This document shows positions 8,628-20,909 of a stretch of DNA of 64,000 nt, piece after piece; position 1 is the first letter of the stretch; each line of letters begins with the position of its first letter. Origin of the DNA: Platanthera guangdongensis (Eukaryota > Streptophyta > Magnoliopsida > Asparagales > Orchidaceae); contig CM077161.1 in the NCBI GenBank assembly GCA_039583875.1, positions 66,717,885-66,781,884 on the forward strand, given 5' to 3'. A program made the position numbers and the translations under genes. A model generated the notes under the pieces. That model worked only from the letters and a program-made list of their open reading frames with translations, was not told the origin of the DNA and ran no database searches.

Positions 8628-9976
8628 ATACATAGCCTGCAAAAGAAGTGAAAGGTTAGACCACGCGGTTTAATATTTTTAACCGCATGAGTATCAGGTG
8701 ATGACTTACCTCTTTCCTTTCCTTCAATCGTTTATTTTCTTCCTTTTTCTCCTCTAACTGCCTCTCCAGGCCGCTCTTGTCTTTCATTAACTTCTTGTAG
8801 GGAAGGCCCATGAAGTGGCTTGTCACGAAGCCCCTTTCCCCAACCTACGCGGCTAACCGCGGCAGGTCGTCTGCTGGAACTTTGCGCAATGCCTTCAGGT
8901 TGCGCTTGCCGTACCGCACGGAGCCGACCACATTTGCGTCGTTGCTTACTTTTTCCCTCCCCCAGTAAGGGAGGGCAGTGGAGACCTTCACAGACTCTCC
9001 GCCCGGACTCCACATCATAGCCGGGTTGCCGTGGATGTCCTTCAGGCCGCTGCCCATTCCTTGTAGCACGAACTCGTCGGAGCCTCTTCCTCAACCGCTG
9101 CGGATTGGCCCGCCTGGCTCGCTTCTCTCCTTGTGTGAGCGTCAGGCCGCCAGGCGTCAGTGGCTTGTTTAGCGGGATCGCCACAGCAGCTGCAAAGACA
9201 AAGTAAACAGTCAGTTAATAGACCACACGACTAGCAAATCAGTTCGGCCAGTTTAACACTTACTGTCTTCCGCTTCAATTCCTTCCAAGGATGGTAGAAG
9301 CGGGATGTAATGATTCACATCAAGCCATTCACACTTGAATAAGTCGTGCATCTCCTTCTCCACGTCGTCCAGGCCGCTACTGCCAAAGACGACCTCGTAC
9401 CGGATTTGCGGGTTGACAGACAGCAACCCCAGGTTTCCCTCAAAGATGAGGAACCGCTCCGACCAGTTGGGGATCTTGTTCGCCAGGTTAACGACTTTAA
9501 ATCCCCTGCAGCCGAAGTATAAGTGCCCCCTGAGGATCCTTGTCCCAGAGTCCGGGATAGACCGCACGGAGAAATATTCCCGGAATAGCTTCATGGAGAA
9601 TTAGACTCTCTTCGACCTCAAGTATGAGATGAAACTGTAGACAAAGGCTCTTAAGTTTGGTGGCAGTTGTCCGGGCACAATGCCATAATGGTAGAAGATT
9701 GCCAGGGCCTCCATCATGACCGAGAAGTGGAAGCCGTAGTAAAAATGGTCGATGGGGATGGTGATCTGGTTTGCGTTGGATGTGTTAATTCGCTCGTCCT
9801 ACATCGGAAGCCGCACGACTAGCGGGCTCCCCTGCATATGCTTCTCCACAAAGTCATCTAGCTCAGCTTTTGTAAGCTGACATTTTTTTGTGATCAACTG
9901 AGTGGAATGCAGAGGCCGCATCAGTCCTGACAGCGGTGGCTTTGTTAGACCGCATCGATTTGGACTTAGCCCACAT
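8628..9976 (-). pseudogene. D2 antisense gene b, 5' portion, cut by D1
   Basis: Exon 1 is 9976-9264, exon 2 is 9189-8710, and exon 3 begins at 8636. After only 9 bases of exon 3 the D1 insertion starts, so the rest is left of the window. The introns (9190-9263, 74 bp; 8637-8709, 73 bp) have the same GTAAGT...TTGCAG borders as in D1. D2 retains the roughly 40 bp missing from D1, reading FEGNLGLLSVNPQ, so it shows the ancestral frame there. Other damage includes a TAA just before the MKLFREYF stretch (about 9602-9604). The Transposase_28-like core is recognisable. Confidence 0.75.
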
Positions 9977-10012
9977 CTTTTTGTCTTGTGATGAAATCTC
10001 CGGAGTCGTATC

Positions 10013-10020
10013 TATTTATA
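10013..10020 (-). promoter_or_regulatory. TATA box of antisense gene b (D2)
   Basis: The minus-strand box TATAAATA lies about 37 bases before ATG 9976, the same spacing as in D1. Conservation of box and spacing, while the flanking non-coding DNA has diverged, supports a real promoter. Confidence 0.65.
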
Positions 10021-10459
10021 GAAAACCAGTGGAGGTACAGTAATCAACGTCAAATCGTGGCTAGCCTTTAGGCCGCGTGACCTCTACCTGCAGGAAATAC
10101 AGATTAATAAAACGATCAAGCCACAGTTCAGTTCTCCTGTCCGCGCGACCAAGTTCCCACACTTAGAATATTTTCATGGCAAAGCATGTGGATATCGTAC
10201 ATCCAAGCCGGCGATCTGTTCTCCAGACCGCGCGGCTAAGTTTCTGTACTTGGATATTTCAGAATGATGCACATATATGGTCATCATAAAATACAAACCG
10301 CATAAACCGCAAACAGTTCGCAAAGTAACAAAAATACAACAATTGTTCACCAGCGACCAAATTGTCCAGCATCCAGAAGAAAAATATATTACAACACAAT
10401 GTTCAAATTATTCATGCGGCTTATCTCCCTCAAGTCGCTCAGTCGTGCCTATCACACTC

Positions 10460-11543
10460 CTACACCTCTCGCCCTATTCGCGTGACCTGGTCACCGGTGT
10501 TTACAATCTCAGTGTACACTTGGCTTACCAGATTGTGAAGTGAGTGCAGAGACCGTTGAACCCGAGCGGCGTCGCGCTCTACTCTGGCGAATGGAACCAT
10601 TAGTTGAGCCCGAGTTTCTAGCCCACTAGAAGCTACGGCCTGCCCGACAGCCACGTCCTCCGGTGGATTTGAAGCCCCACAAGAATCCGGGCGGCCTATT
10701 TCAGGCAACTTCCCAGAAGCCGCTGGTGCAGGCCGCTGATTTCCGTCGGACTCCGCTGACGGGCCTTGGTCTTCTCCTTGCTCAAGGTAGTGAATCTCTT
10801 CTCTCTCCCTCTCAAGCCATCTGGCCGTCAGCAACTGTGCTTGTATATCCTATTTCTCAGCCCTCTTCTGTTCCAAGGCGGCCTGCATCTTTGCTATCTT
10901 CCCCTCCGCGGACTGCAGCTTGGCGGTCTCTTTCTCCAGCGCAAACATCAACCTTGTAGACTCTTGCTCCAGCGCGGACTGCAGCCTTGTAGTCTCTAGC
11001 TCCAGCTCGGACTGCAGCCTTGTGGTCTCTTGCTCCAGGGTGGTTTGCAACTCTTGGATCCTTTTGTCGGTGGCCTCCTGGGCAACCTGCTCTTCTTCAT
11101 CCTTAATCTGCAGGGCTTCGGCGTGTGCGCTCACGACCGCCTGCAATGTGTCGAACCACTTCGGTAAGTCGGCCATCTCTTTGTCGCGAACACTTGGCGG
11201 AGGCGGTGATAGCATAGAGAAGACGGATGTCATGTCACCCGACTTCATCGCGGTCTCTAGTTCCCCTGCAGTCGATAAACCACAGTCTGGTTCAGCCTGA
11301 TAATTGCGACCTTCTTGCAAGGAAATCGGTAGGATAAGACCACCAGTTTGATTTTTATCTCCTTCAGAGGCAGCGGTATGGTATCTAAACACTGGCCGCC
11401 TGAATCGTTCGGTATCTATCTGCTTTAGCTTTTCTTTCCATAGCCGCTCGGCTTCATTAGCTCGATTTTTCAGTTGAGTCGTGGTCAGCAAAATCCTGGC
11501 CGGTGGATTTAAAATTGTGTTTTCCCCCTTCTTCCTTGACTGC
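10460..11543 (-). pseudogene. D2 antisense gene a, 3' part
   Basis: This is the C-terminal half of the coiled-coil gene, homologous to D1 5734-6840. It includes the conserved KSRAKEAERLWKEKLK-like segment, the proline run, the coiled coil with LEQETTRLQ-type repeats, and the C-terminal RVERDAARVQRSLHSLHNLV motif ending at the stop 10460-10462. A break near 10835-10850 separates the coiled coil from the C-terminal block. Element E interrupts the gene at 11543; the 5' part resumes at 19755. Confidence 0.7.
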
Positions 11544-12915
11544 TGTAACACCCCATCCGTCATATTGCATATAACAAACATACTTCGCCACAGGTGTAGC
11601 CTCGCACGGCCAAACACCCCGTGCACTCACGACACATTATCGGTGAATCAGGTCAATTTCGTGGCTTCAACACCATCCCCGGGATGGCAACATCGTGAGC
11701 ATTTTAGCCTTTCTGACCATCTTCTATGGCTCCTAACTATGCCAACGGCCAGTCCCTCTTTGGGTCTCTTGCATCGAACCACATAGCCCTGGTTCGATTC
11801 CAACTTACACCACATAGTCACCTTAAGACGTACGCACGAGCCAAGCTTCTCTCGGATCCCGCAACAATACCAAACATCATATAACCCAGTTATGTACAAG
11901 GCCGGCTCCCCGGCCACCAAGTTAGCAGAACTGCATTTTCGCTCAGTTTTCTAGGCGCGCGTTGGGGTTAATCCCCAAGGATCCCTACTGCAATCTATCG
12001 TGTAGAAACTCAAAAATACAAAGCACGGAGTCTTCTTCGGGAACCATAAAAAATGCAACATCACCCATCCAGACCAACACGTCCGGGTAGGCTTCACACA
12101 CAATGCCTATGTCCAGACTTTGATTCCGGACTCTATATGCAACACAAGAGGGACTATTCCCGTCAACCCCAAGAAACACCGCACACTCACCGCACACTCG
12201 CGGGAGCGGGTTTCCTTATGCAAAAGAAGGAGAGCTTCACATGCTCAAGTAGAGAATAGTTACTCTTGTAGTACGCTTTTGCGCCATGGAAAAACTATAC
12301 GGATAGAAGGCTTCGCAATGGAATTTCCCCCGCGGATCCGCTCTCGGTTCTCAATTCGGTGCTCTGATGCTCCGCCGGTGGCCAGAAACCTCCCCTTTAT
12401 TCCTCCTTGCTCTCTCCTCTCTCAAACTTCTTAGAAAGAGAATTTTAAAGAGCAAATGAGGATTACAACCTCCATTCCCGACCTTAACAGAGCAAGAATA
12501 GATCTGGACCGTCAGATCTTAATTAAAGAAAATGAACGGCTCAGATCCGCCCAAAAATCCTCAAACTTGGGCCAAACATGGCCTCGCACACGGCCGTGTC
12601 CCATGCCGTATGCCTTGATCCGGACACGATCGTCGAGCACAGAATAGGACACGGGTCAAGATACGCCCGTGTCTCAACCTGACACGCCCGTGTCTCATAC
12701 CCGTGTCACCACCCGTGTTCACATGAGTCGTGTCAGTTGACACGCCCGTGTCACGCTGCTGTGTTTCCTACTGTATCCTTCTCTAGACACAGCCAGTCAA
12801 CACAGAGAACCATATGACCTTGGACACGCCCGTGTCCCAGGCCATGTACCCATATATAGACACCAACAATTCTCTTGGACACGACCAACTCGATTACGAT
12901 TTTCAGGGCGTTACA
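11544..12915 (-). repeat. E 3' LTR, internally deleted
   Basis: It starts tgtaacaccc and ends gcgttaca, and is 1372 bp long against 1955 bp for its partner. About 520 bp corresponding to roughly 17829-18348 of the 5' LTR are missing after the first 35 bases, with short AACA-type microhomology at the junction. The U3 part (about 12590-12850) carries repeated GACACGCCCGTGTC-like near-palindromes. Confidence 0.8.
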
Positions 12916-12929
12916 AATCTCCCCCACAC

Positions 12930-15900
12930 AAAGAATTTTGTCCCGAAATTTTGTAAAGGTACACAAAAATTTAAATGTTACCTCAGCGGAATAACTCGGG
13001 GTATTCTTCCATCATAGTCTACTCTCGCTCCCAAGAAAGCTCCTCACGTACGCAGTTATCCCATCAGACTTTAACCATTCAGATTTCCTTGTTGCGGAGT
13101 CGTTTAACCTCAAAGTCTTCAATGCGTACTGTATTGACCTTTGTCATCAACTCGTATTCAACCGGCACTTGATCGACCGCAATGACCTGCAAAGGCTCTT
13201 GCACCGCCTTCCGCAACACCGATACATGGAACACATCATGTAGCCCACTCAACTCCACTGACAGCTTTAATCAATATGCCGCTTCGCCAACACGCTCCAG
13301 GATTTCAAACGGTCCAAGGTATCTCAGACTCAGCTTCTTCAAGCGTCGAACCCGCGAAACACCCTTGAACGGCTTGATTTTCAAATACACCCAGTCGCCA
13401 ACACCGAACTCCACATTCCTATGCTTGTCGTTATAGTATTTTGCCTTCCTGTCCTGAATGATCTTCAACCTTTCCTGAACTGTATGTATCATTGAAGTGG
13501 GGTCTTCCACCGCTTGACGTTTGTATAAATTCGACTCACCTGTCTCCAACCAAGGCAACGGCGTGCGTCATTTTCTCCCATACAAGGCCTCGAAGGCACC
13601 ATTCCAATACTCGCCTGATAACTGTTGTTATATGCAAACTCCGCCATGTACTAGTGATCTTCCCTCTACTTTCTTAAATCTAAGACGCACATACGAAGCA
13701 TGTCCTCCATCGTCCGGCTGACCCTCTCGGTCTGACCATCATTCTGTGGATGAAAGGTTTTGCTGAAACTCAGCTTAGTTCCCAACAGACCATGCACCAG
13801 CCTCCAGTCCTTCGACGTGAAGCGTCCATCTCGGTCATTAACAATAATGCGGGGTACACCATGCAATCGTACAATATTATCCACATAGAGTTTGACAAAC
13901 TTTTCCACCGGATCATCCTTCCTGTTCGGGATGAAATGAGACACCTTTGTCAATCTATCCACGACCACCTAGATGGTGTCGTTTCCCTTCTGCGACTTTG
14001 GCAAACCATGCACAAAATCCATAGAAATGTCGTCAAATTTCCACTTCTGGATAGGTAGGGACTTCAAGAAACCTCCGGGCTTCTGGCACTCCGTCGTCAC
14101 CAAGGCACACGTCTGGCATTTGGCCACATAAAGTGCTACATACTTCTTTAGTCCTGGCCACCAGAACAACTTCTTCATGTCTTTATACATCTTCGTGCTC
14201 CCCGGGTGGATTGAGTACTTGGTATGATGAGTCTCGTACGAAAACTCCTCCCGAAGATTATCAGCACTAGGAACGAATAGGCGACAACCTTTCCACAACA
14301 GTCCGTCCTCAACGGAAAATTGGGAATTTGACCCATCCAAAGATTCATCTAAGATCTGCTTTATACTGCTATCCTGAACCAAAGCCTGCCAAACTCTATC
14401 AGTAAGGTCATACTGCACCTCTGTCTAATACAATTTCGCCTCGGCACTAGCCTGCTTCTCGATGCAAGATATCTGTAATGCCTCCAAATCAAAGACCAAC
14501 CTCTCATCATGTACCGACAACCAGCTGGTTCGCGCAGGAACCCTACGACTCAACGCATCCGCCACTGCATTTCCTTTCCCAGGAACATAATGTATCTCGA
14601 AGGTGTAGTCCCCCAGGAACTCCATCCACCTCCCCTACCTCATGTTTAGGTCCTTATGATCTAACAGGTACTTCAGTCTCTTATGATCGGTGTAGATATC
14701 GACGTTCACACCGTATAGATAGTGCCTCCACAGCTTTAGAGCAAATATCACGGCCGCTAACTCTAAGTCATGGACCAGATAATTCCTCTCGTGAATCTTC
14801 AATTGTCTTGAACCATAGGCTATCACACTTCCATGCTGCAGCAGAACACAACCCAAACCACTGTACGAAGCATCATTATAGATTTCAAAACCTTCAGTCC
14901 CACTCGGTGAACATAAAATAGGCGTCGTGGTCAACCGCCTCTTCAATTCCTCAAAAGCCTGCTCGCACTACAGTGACCACAAAAAATTTTGATCCTTCCT
15001 TGTCAACGTTTTGAGCGGTAGCGCTATCCGCGAGAAGTTCTCTACGAAGCGCCTGTAGTAGCCAACAAGCCCCAGAAAGCTCCGGACTTCCGCCACTGTA
15101 GTCAATACAGGCCACTCCTGTATCGCCACTATCTTCGCCGGATCCACCGCTATCTCTTCTCCACTAACAACATGACCAAGGAACGTTACCGAGGATAACC
15201 AGAACTAACACTTGGAGAACTTAGCATACAACTGATTCTTTCTCAACGTCTCCAACACCATATACAGATGCTTGTAGTGATCCTCCTCACACTGCAAGTA
15301 CACCAGGATATCGTCGATAAATACTATCACGAAACAATCCAGGTACTCTCTGAACGTCCTGTTCATCAGTTCCTTAAACACGGATGGCACATTGGTCAAC
15401 CCAAACGACATGACCGTGAACTCATAATGCCCAAACCGTATGCTGAATGTCATCTTTGGGATGTTTCTTTCCCTTATCCTTAATTGGTAGTATCCGGATT
15501 TTAGATCTAACTTCGAATATACTGTTGACCCAACCAACTGATCAAATAGATCTTCAATCCTTGGGATCGGATACTTATTCTTTTCCGTAAGCTTGTTCAA
15601 CTCCCCATAGTCAATACAGAGTCACAGGCTCCGATCCTTCTTCTTAACGAAAAGGACCGGTGTGCTCCAGGGCGACGAACATGGACGCACATACCCTTGC
15701 TCCAACAACCCTTGTAGTTGCACCTTCGGTTCCACCATCTCTCTTGGCGCTATCCGATACGGAGAGCATGACACCGATTTGGCACCCAGCACCAGCTCAA
15801 TAGTAAAATCAATCTCCCGCTGAGGAGGGGCTCCTGGGAGATCATCCGGAAACACATCAGGATACTAGGACACAACTGGAATACTGCCCAGACTCGGCTT

Positions 15901-16353
15901 AGGCGTTGAAGTCTGCACTAATGTGACAAACAGCTCTGCCCTAGACCGAACTACCTTGATCACCTGAAGGGCCGACATCAAAATTTTACCCCACCCCTTT
16001 ATGCCCGCAAGCGTAGTCTCCTGATCAGTATTCAGCCCAACTTAACCTCCTTTTGGTTGCAATCAATGCATGCTCGCTGCTCCGAGAGCTAGTCCATACT
16101 AAAGATTACGTCGAACTCCGCTAACGACAGTACCGACGCTTGCAAATCAAACTCCTGGTCCCCAATCCGAATCTTAACCACACGGACTATATCCACGCAC
16201 ATTGAGCACCCATTGGGCAAAACACATCCAACTCGTCTTGTGCCATCGAGGAAGGGACTCCGATGCGCGATACAAATCTTTCAGACTAGAAGGAATGCAA
16301 AGCTCCCGTATCAAACAGGTCTCTCGCCGGATAATCAAAAATCAACACAAAGC
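12930..16353 (-). pseudogene. pol: E pol remnant: PR-RT-RNaseH-INT-chromodomain
   Basis: Polyprotein for reverse transcription and integration. Minus-strand blocks run in order. Protease has FDTGA near 16315. RT lies about 15855-15200, with the conserved [12 protein letters not shown] and the catalytic FIDD intact. RNase H (14946-14635) has [10 protein letters not shown]. Integrase zinc region is 14418-13969, the DDE core 13968-13666, and the C-terminus 13558-13271 with GPFEILERVGEAAY. A chromodomain-like tail (SVLRKAVQEP..., ELSWERE, EYPELF) runs to about 12960. Numerous stops and shifts separate these blocks, so no functional enzyme can be made. The purine-rich tract at 12916-12930 (minus strand GGGGGAGATT) abuts the 3' LTR. 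Confidence 0.8.
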
Positions 16354-16431
16354 CTAGCACCAACTTAAATTAGATAACATATAAAAAGGTATCAACTACA
16401 TAAAGTTAAACTGCTATAATTTAACTCATAC
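16354..16431 (-). other. Gag-pol junction intron-like segment of E
   Basis: 78 bp on the minus strand, donor G|GTATGAG and acceptor GTGCTAG|GC. It separates the end of gag (DVVIG) from the start of the protease region. Unspliced, gag stops at a TAA just past the donor. Equivalents occupy the same position in A, B and C. Confidence 0.65.
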
Positions 16432-17580
16432 CAATCACCACGTCAGCTTATTTTATGGCCTCTTGCAGACCAAGGTTATAAACTCTAGCCTGGGATGGAG
16501 CATGGTGTGACGCGATTGACTCCACCGCCTTCCCTTTTTCTTCATATGTTGCTCCATGCTTCCTCTCGGACTTTGCACGTCCGCTCCAACACTCACGAGC
16601 AAAATGCCACATATTTCCGCAGTTATAGCACACTTCTGGGACTCTACTTGTGGTTGCCCCCGTCGCACCAGACGAATGGGCTGAGATCGAGGTCTTCGGC
16701 TTCTTGTTCCATCTGCGGAAACCCGACTTTGTATTTGGCACTTTGAACTCTGACTTATTTTCCCCGGGGTCCTTCTTCTCTTGCACTTTCTTCACGACCT
16801 TTTCCAATGACCGGGCCGAATTGACCATGACTAGGAAGCCCTGCGCCTTAGGCACAGCATGGAGTAACTGTATGTTGCCACGTAGACCCCCATAAAATCG
16901 GTTGGTCTTACGCTCTTCTTCAGTAAACATAGCACCAGCATAACGACCCAACCGCGTATACTTGTAGAGATACTCATCCACACTTCTGTCTCCTTAAGTC
17001 AAACCAAAGTACTGATTCCCCATCTCAAGATTCTGAGCAGAGGGTAGATATCTGGCCAAGAACAACCTTGAAAATTCCTCCATAGGCACATCCGCAAGTT
17101 GCCTTCCCACTAAGAGATGAACCTCTAACTCGTCCCACCAGAGTCTCGCATCACCAGCCAAAAGGAAGGTCGCTATGGTGGTCTTCTGCCACTCAACAGT
17201 TTCTGTGGCCGTCAAGACCCTCTTTATCGTAGAGAGTCAATCATCAGCTTGAGTTGGCGTTCCAATCCCGTCGAACCTCGGAGGATTAAAGTTCATTACA
17301 TGCTTGAGCTGCTTCTCTGTAGCTCTCCATGGTGCTACCTGATCAACTGTCATGCGCTCTACCACTCCCGGCTCTGCCGCCCTAATCGGTTCTTGCTCAT
17401 TTACAGGTGGTGCATGGTGCATTTGCCCTGCAGGTTGGGCATTTATCATTACAAAGATTGCTTCAACAACCAATCTGATTGTTTTCGCTGAAGGAGGTGT
17501 TGTAGGCACGTCCCTCGGTGCACTACTTTCGGACGATTGCGGACGTTCTGATTGCCCAGCACCGCTGCTAGCTACTTATA
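16432..17580 (-). pseudogene. gag: E gag remnant
   Basis: Three blocks (17509-17237, 17215-16994, 16981-16448) lie in one frame, separated by in-frame stops. They carry the Tekay-type gag motifs LKHVMNFNPPRFDG, TTIATFLLAGDARLWW, LFLARYLP and RSVDEYL, and a zinc knuckle CYNCGNMWHFAREC. The usual Gly-His of the knuckle has become Trp-His. Upstream, to about 17580, only a degenerate N-terminus is visible. A further in-frame stop follows the EAIK codons near 16448. Confidence 0.75.
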
Positions 17581-17799
17581 ATAGCAAAGACCCTTGATTA
17601 GACGACAAACAAATTGCTAAAAACAATCATTAGAACACTCAAATTTCTCAAAAAAATTGTATTTTTCATTCCTAAGTGGACATTCATGGGTTCTTTTTGA
17701 TGTTATAACGATGACACACACATATGTTCACCACCCCTTAAAATGAATTTGTCCACGAATTCATTTAAGTTGACCAGAACCTAAAGTATAATACCAAAT

Positions 17800-19754
17800 T
17801 GTAACACCCCCATCCGTCGTATGGCAAATAACAGAAGGTCTAGCTGGAACCCGACGCAATATACCACAGACAGTCAGAAGGGTTACATAAGAATATCAAA
17901 AATCCAATTATATCTACTCGCCCTAACACAGAGTATTCTAGCGGAAGCTTTTAAACTGTTGGAAAGAACCCATAATTGAATATCGACTATCATGAATGAC
18001 CACACTACCACAGGAATGAAATAACAAATACACTGAAAGTACTTGGCCTTATGGCCTTAGAAGAGTTCACTTAACAAATTAATGTTTTACCTACATCGGC
18101 TCGCAAGCCGGCCACACATGACAAAGTAAAGACAACTATTCGCTTTGGCCTTCGAGGGCCAGCTCGGCAACATGGGCTTCTGCCCGCAATTTGGTACTTG
18201 GCTCCACAGCACCTGCAAGCAACATTCCACCGCACGGTGGCAAACAAAGTAACGGTCAGCCAAAGCCGACCAAATTATAACGACCAAGCCCCTTACTCGG
18301 GACGTCGGTGCTCCTTCCCTGCATTTTATTATCCCAGCTAAACAATAAAATACAAACATACTTCGCCACTGGTGTAAGCTCGCACGACCAAACACCCCGT
18401 GCACTCAGGGCACATTATCGGTGAATCCGGTCAATTCCGTGGCTTCACCACCATCCCCGGGTAGGCAACATTGTGAGCATTTTAGCCTTTCTGACCAACG
18501 TCTAAGTCTACCGACTATGCCAACGGCCAGTCCCTCTTTGGGTATCTCGCACCGAATCACATAGCCCAGGTCTGATTCCACTTACCCGTTGCACATACTA
18601 CGTAGTCACCTTAAGACGTACGCACGAGCCAAGCTTCTCTCAGATCCCGCTACAATACCAAACATCACATAACCCAGTTATATACAAGGCCGGCTCCCCG
18701 GCCACCAAGTTAGCAGAACTGTGTTTCCGCTCAGTTTTCCGGGTGCGCCTTGCGGTTAATCCCCAAGGATCCTTGCTGCAATCTACCGTGTAGAAACCCG
18801 AAAAAACAATGTACAGAGTCATCTCCGGCAACCATACAAAATGCAACATCATCGATCCAGACCAATACTTCCGGGTAGGCTTCACACATAATGCCTATAT
18901 CCGTACTTCGATTCCGAACTCTATATGCAACACAAGGGGGACTATTCCCGTCAACCCCAAGGAACACCACACACTCATTGCACACTCGTGGGAGCGGGTT
19001 TCCTTATGCAAAATAAGGAGAGCTTCACAAGCTCAAGTAGAGAATCGTTACCCTTGTACTACACTTATGCTCCATGGAAAAACTATACGGATAGAAGGCT
19101 TCGCAAAGGAATTTCCTCCACAGATCCGCTCTCGATTCTCGATTCTATACTCCGATGCTCCGTCGGCGGCCGGAAACCTCCCCTTTCTTCCTCCTTTCTC
19201 TCTCCTCTCTCAAACCTCTTAGAAAGAGAATGTTAAAGAGCAAATGAGGATTACAACCTCCATTCCCGAACTTAACAAAGCAGGAACAGATCTGGGCCGT
19301 CAGATCTTAATTAAAGATAACGAACGACACATATTCAGCCAAAAATCCTCAAACCTGGACTGAACAAGGCCTCGTACACGTCCGTGTCCCAGGCCGTGTG
19401 CCTTGATCCAAACACGATCATCGAGCACAGAAGAGGACACGGGTCAAGAAATGCCTGTGTCTCAACCTGACACGCCCATGTCAGTTTCTGACACGCCCGT
19501 ATCCCTATGGCGTGTTACCAGTAACCGCCATGCCAACCGACACGACTCATGGGAACACGGGTGTTCACACGGGTATGCACACGCCCGTGTCACGCTGCCG
19601 TGTTTCCTGCCGTGTCCTTCTCTGGACACAACTGGCCAACACAGAGAACTACGCAGCCTAGGACACATCTGTGTCCCAGGCCGTGTACCATTATACAAAC
19701 ACCAAAATTTCTCTTGGACACGACCAGCTCGATTACTATTTTCGGGGCATTAAA
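17800..19754 (-). repeat. E 5' LTR with adjacent primer site
   Basis: The LTR begins tgtaacaccc directly after plus-strand ataccaaat. On the minus strand that is ATTTGGTAT, a degenerate initiator-Met primer site (about 17786-17796, TGGTATTATAC against the usual TGGTATCAGAG). The U3 near 19380-19690 repeats GACACGCCCGTGTC-type near-palindromes. R/U5 resembles the LTRs of A, B and the solo LTR. Confidence 0.8.
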
Positions 19755-20727
19755 ACTGCGACTTGTAGAAGTTTACAGTTCGTTTAACTTCCCCATGTTT
19801 ACCTTGCATAAGAGGAAGTGCGGTCTCCACCAGTTTCCCAGCGATCAGTTTCTTCATCTCCTCCATCTTCTCTCGAAGTTTCAGTTTCTCGGCTCCTTCA
19901 GAAACCGAGGAGGTCGGCCCGCCAAGCTTCTCCCCAGTGACTTAGACATCGCTGCGGTCAACCTCTTCAGAAGCCGCTGGGGTCGACAATAGTGCATCCT
20001 ACTGCTGTAGGGTCTCCATGCTTTTGAGGATGTCACTAATCGTCTCGCTAGCCGCGGATGTCTCCTCCGACTTGTTCGGTTTGGGATGTGGTGTAGATGG
20101 ACTCTCGAATACCTCTGTCTCCCACGGTCTGTGCTGTAGACTAGTCGCTCCAGTCTTTACGGAAATATTCCAGTTTCCGGCCTGCATCTTGCTCATCTTC
20201 CTCTTCATCCTTTCCACAAGAGTCTCGCTCCTCTTCTTCTGCCATTTCAAGGAGCCGACGACCATTTCTGCCCGCTTGCTCTTTTCAGCCAAAATCCGCA
20301 CGGCCTCCAGCGTCTTCTCCGGCTCGTTGTCGTCCCCAAAAATTAGGTCGACCTTGGCCGGTAATTCGCGCGGCTTGCCAGATTCAATGCTTTTCTCCTC
20401 CGTCTCACCTATTTTTAAGAGTACTTCACCCGATGGAGAGTAAGTTATCTCAAAAGATTTGGCAGTTCCGGTTTGTGGTGGAGAAACCTTCAAAACCGCC
20501 TCCGGATAGGTAGCAGCCTTCGAAACTACTTTAGGATTGGTCGCAGCCTGCGAAGATTCGCCGACGGTCTGCGTCGGCCTCTTTTTAGATCCAGAAGCCG
20601 CTGGAGTAATCCGCTTCCCAGTATTCTCCGCAGGCTGTCGGTCAGAGTCTTTTGATTTCCGGCTCCGGCACTTTTTCTATTCAGTCGACTTCTTATCACG
20701 GGCTAGCATCGACGATATGACGTCCAT
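19755..20727 (-). pseudogene. D2 antisense gene a, 5' part
   Basis: It starts at ATG 20727 (MDVISSML, as in D1) and runs to the E insertion, where the 5-bp TSD actgc is duplicated. A TAG near codon 16 ends translation early. Downstream the homology to D1 is clear: TAKSFEITYSPSGEVLLKIG, then LKWQKKRSETLVERMKRKM, then the segment KLIAGKLVETALPL-like before the insertion. The gene is dead in this copy. Confidence 0.7.
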
Positions 20728-20826
20728 CTTATGAAAGACCGCGTCGGCTTGAAGAATTATTACCGCAAGTGGCGAGTAGCGGCCCATGGCTTGGCAGAGA
20801 TCTTGAAGAATGACACGGGTCAAGGG

Positions 20827-20834
20827 ATTTTATA
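20827..20834 (-). promoter_or_regulatory. TATA box of antisense gene a (D2)
   Basis: The minus-strand box CTATAAAATCCC lies about 100 bases before ATG 20727 and matches the D1 box at 7876-7883, with conserved flanks (CTTGACCC... and GCCACTTGCGG). Confidence 0.65.
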
Positions 20835-20909
20835 GGTGCCGATGCATTAAAGGCAGTCGCGGTCTCCGGCTTAGTTCTACATTTTCGAAGTTTTTCCAAA
20901 ACATAAAAA

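Larger units (their letters stand above)
11544..19754 (-). mobile_element. E: Tekay/Del-like Ty3/gypsy element
   Basis: Ends are TG...; the last bases are gcattaaa, a mutated form of the gcgttaca seen in related LTRs. The TSD is actgc at 11539-11543 and 19755-19759, and joining these flanks restores the gene a reading of D2. The order on the minus strand is 5' LTR 17800-19754, primer site, gag, intron-like segment, pol with a C-terminal chromodomain-type region, polypurine tract, 3' LTR 11544-12915. Every coding region is broken by in-frame stops. Confidence 0.85.
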
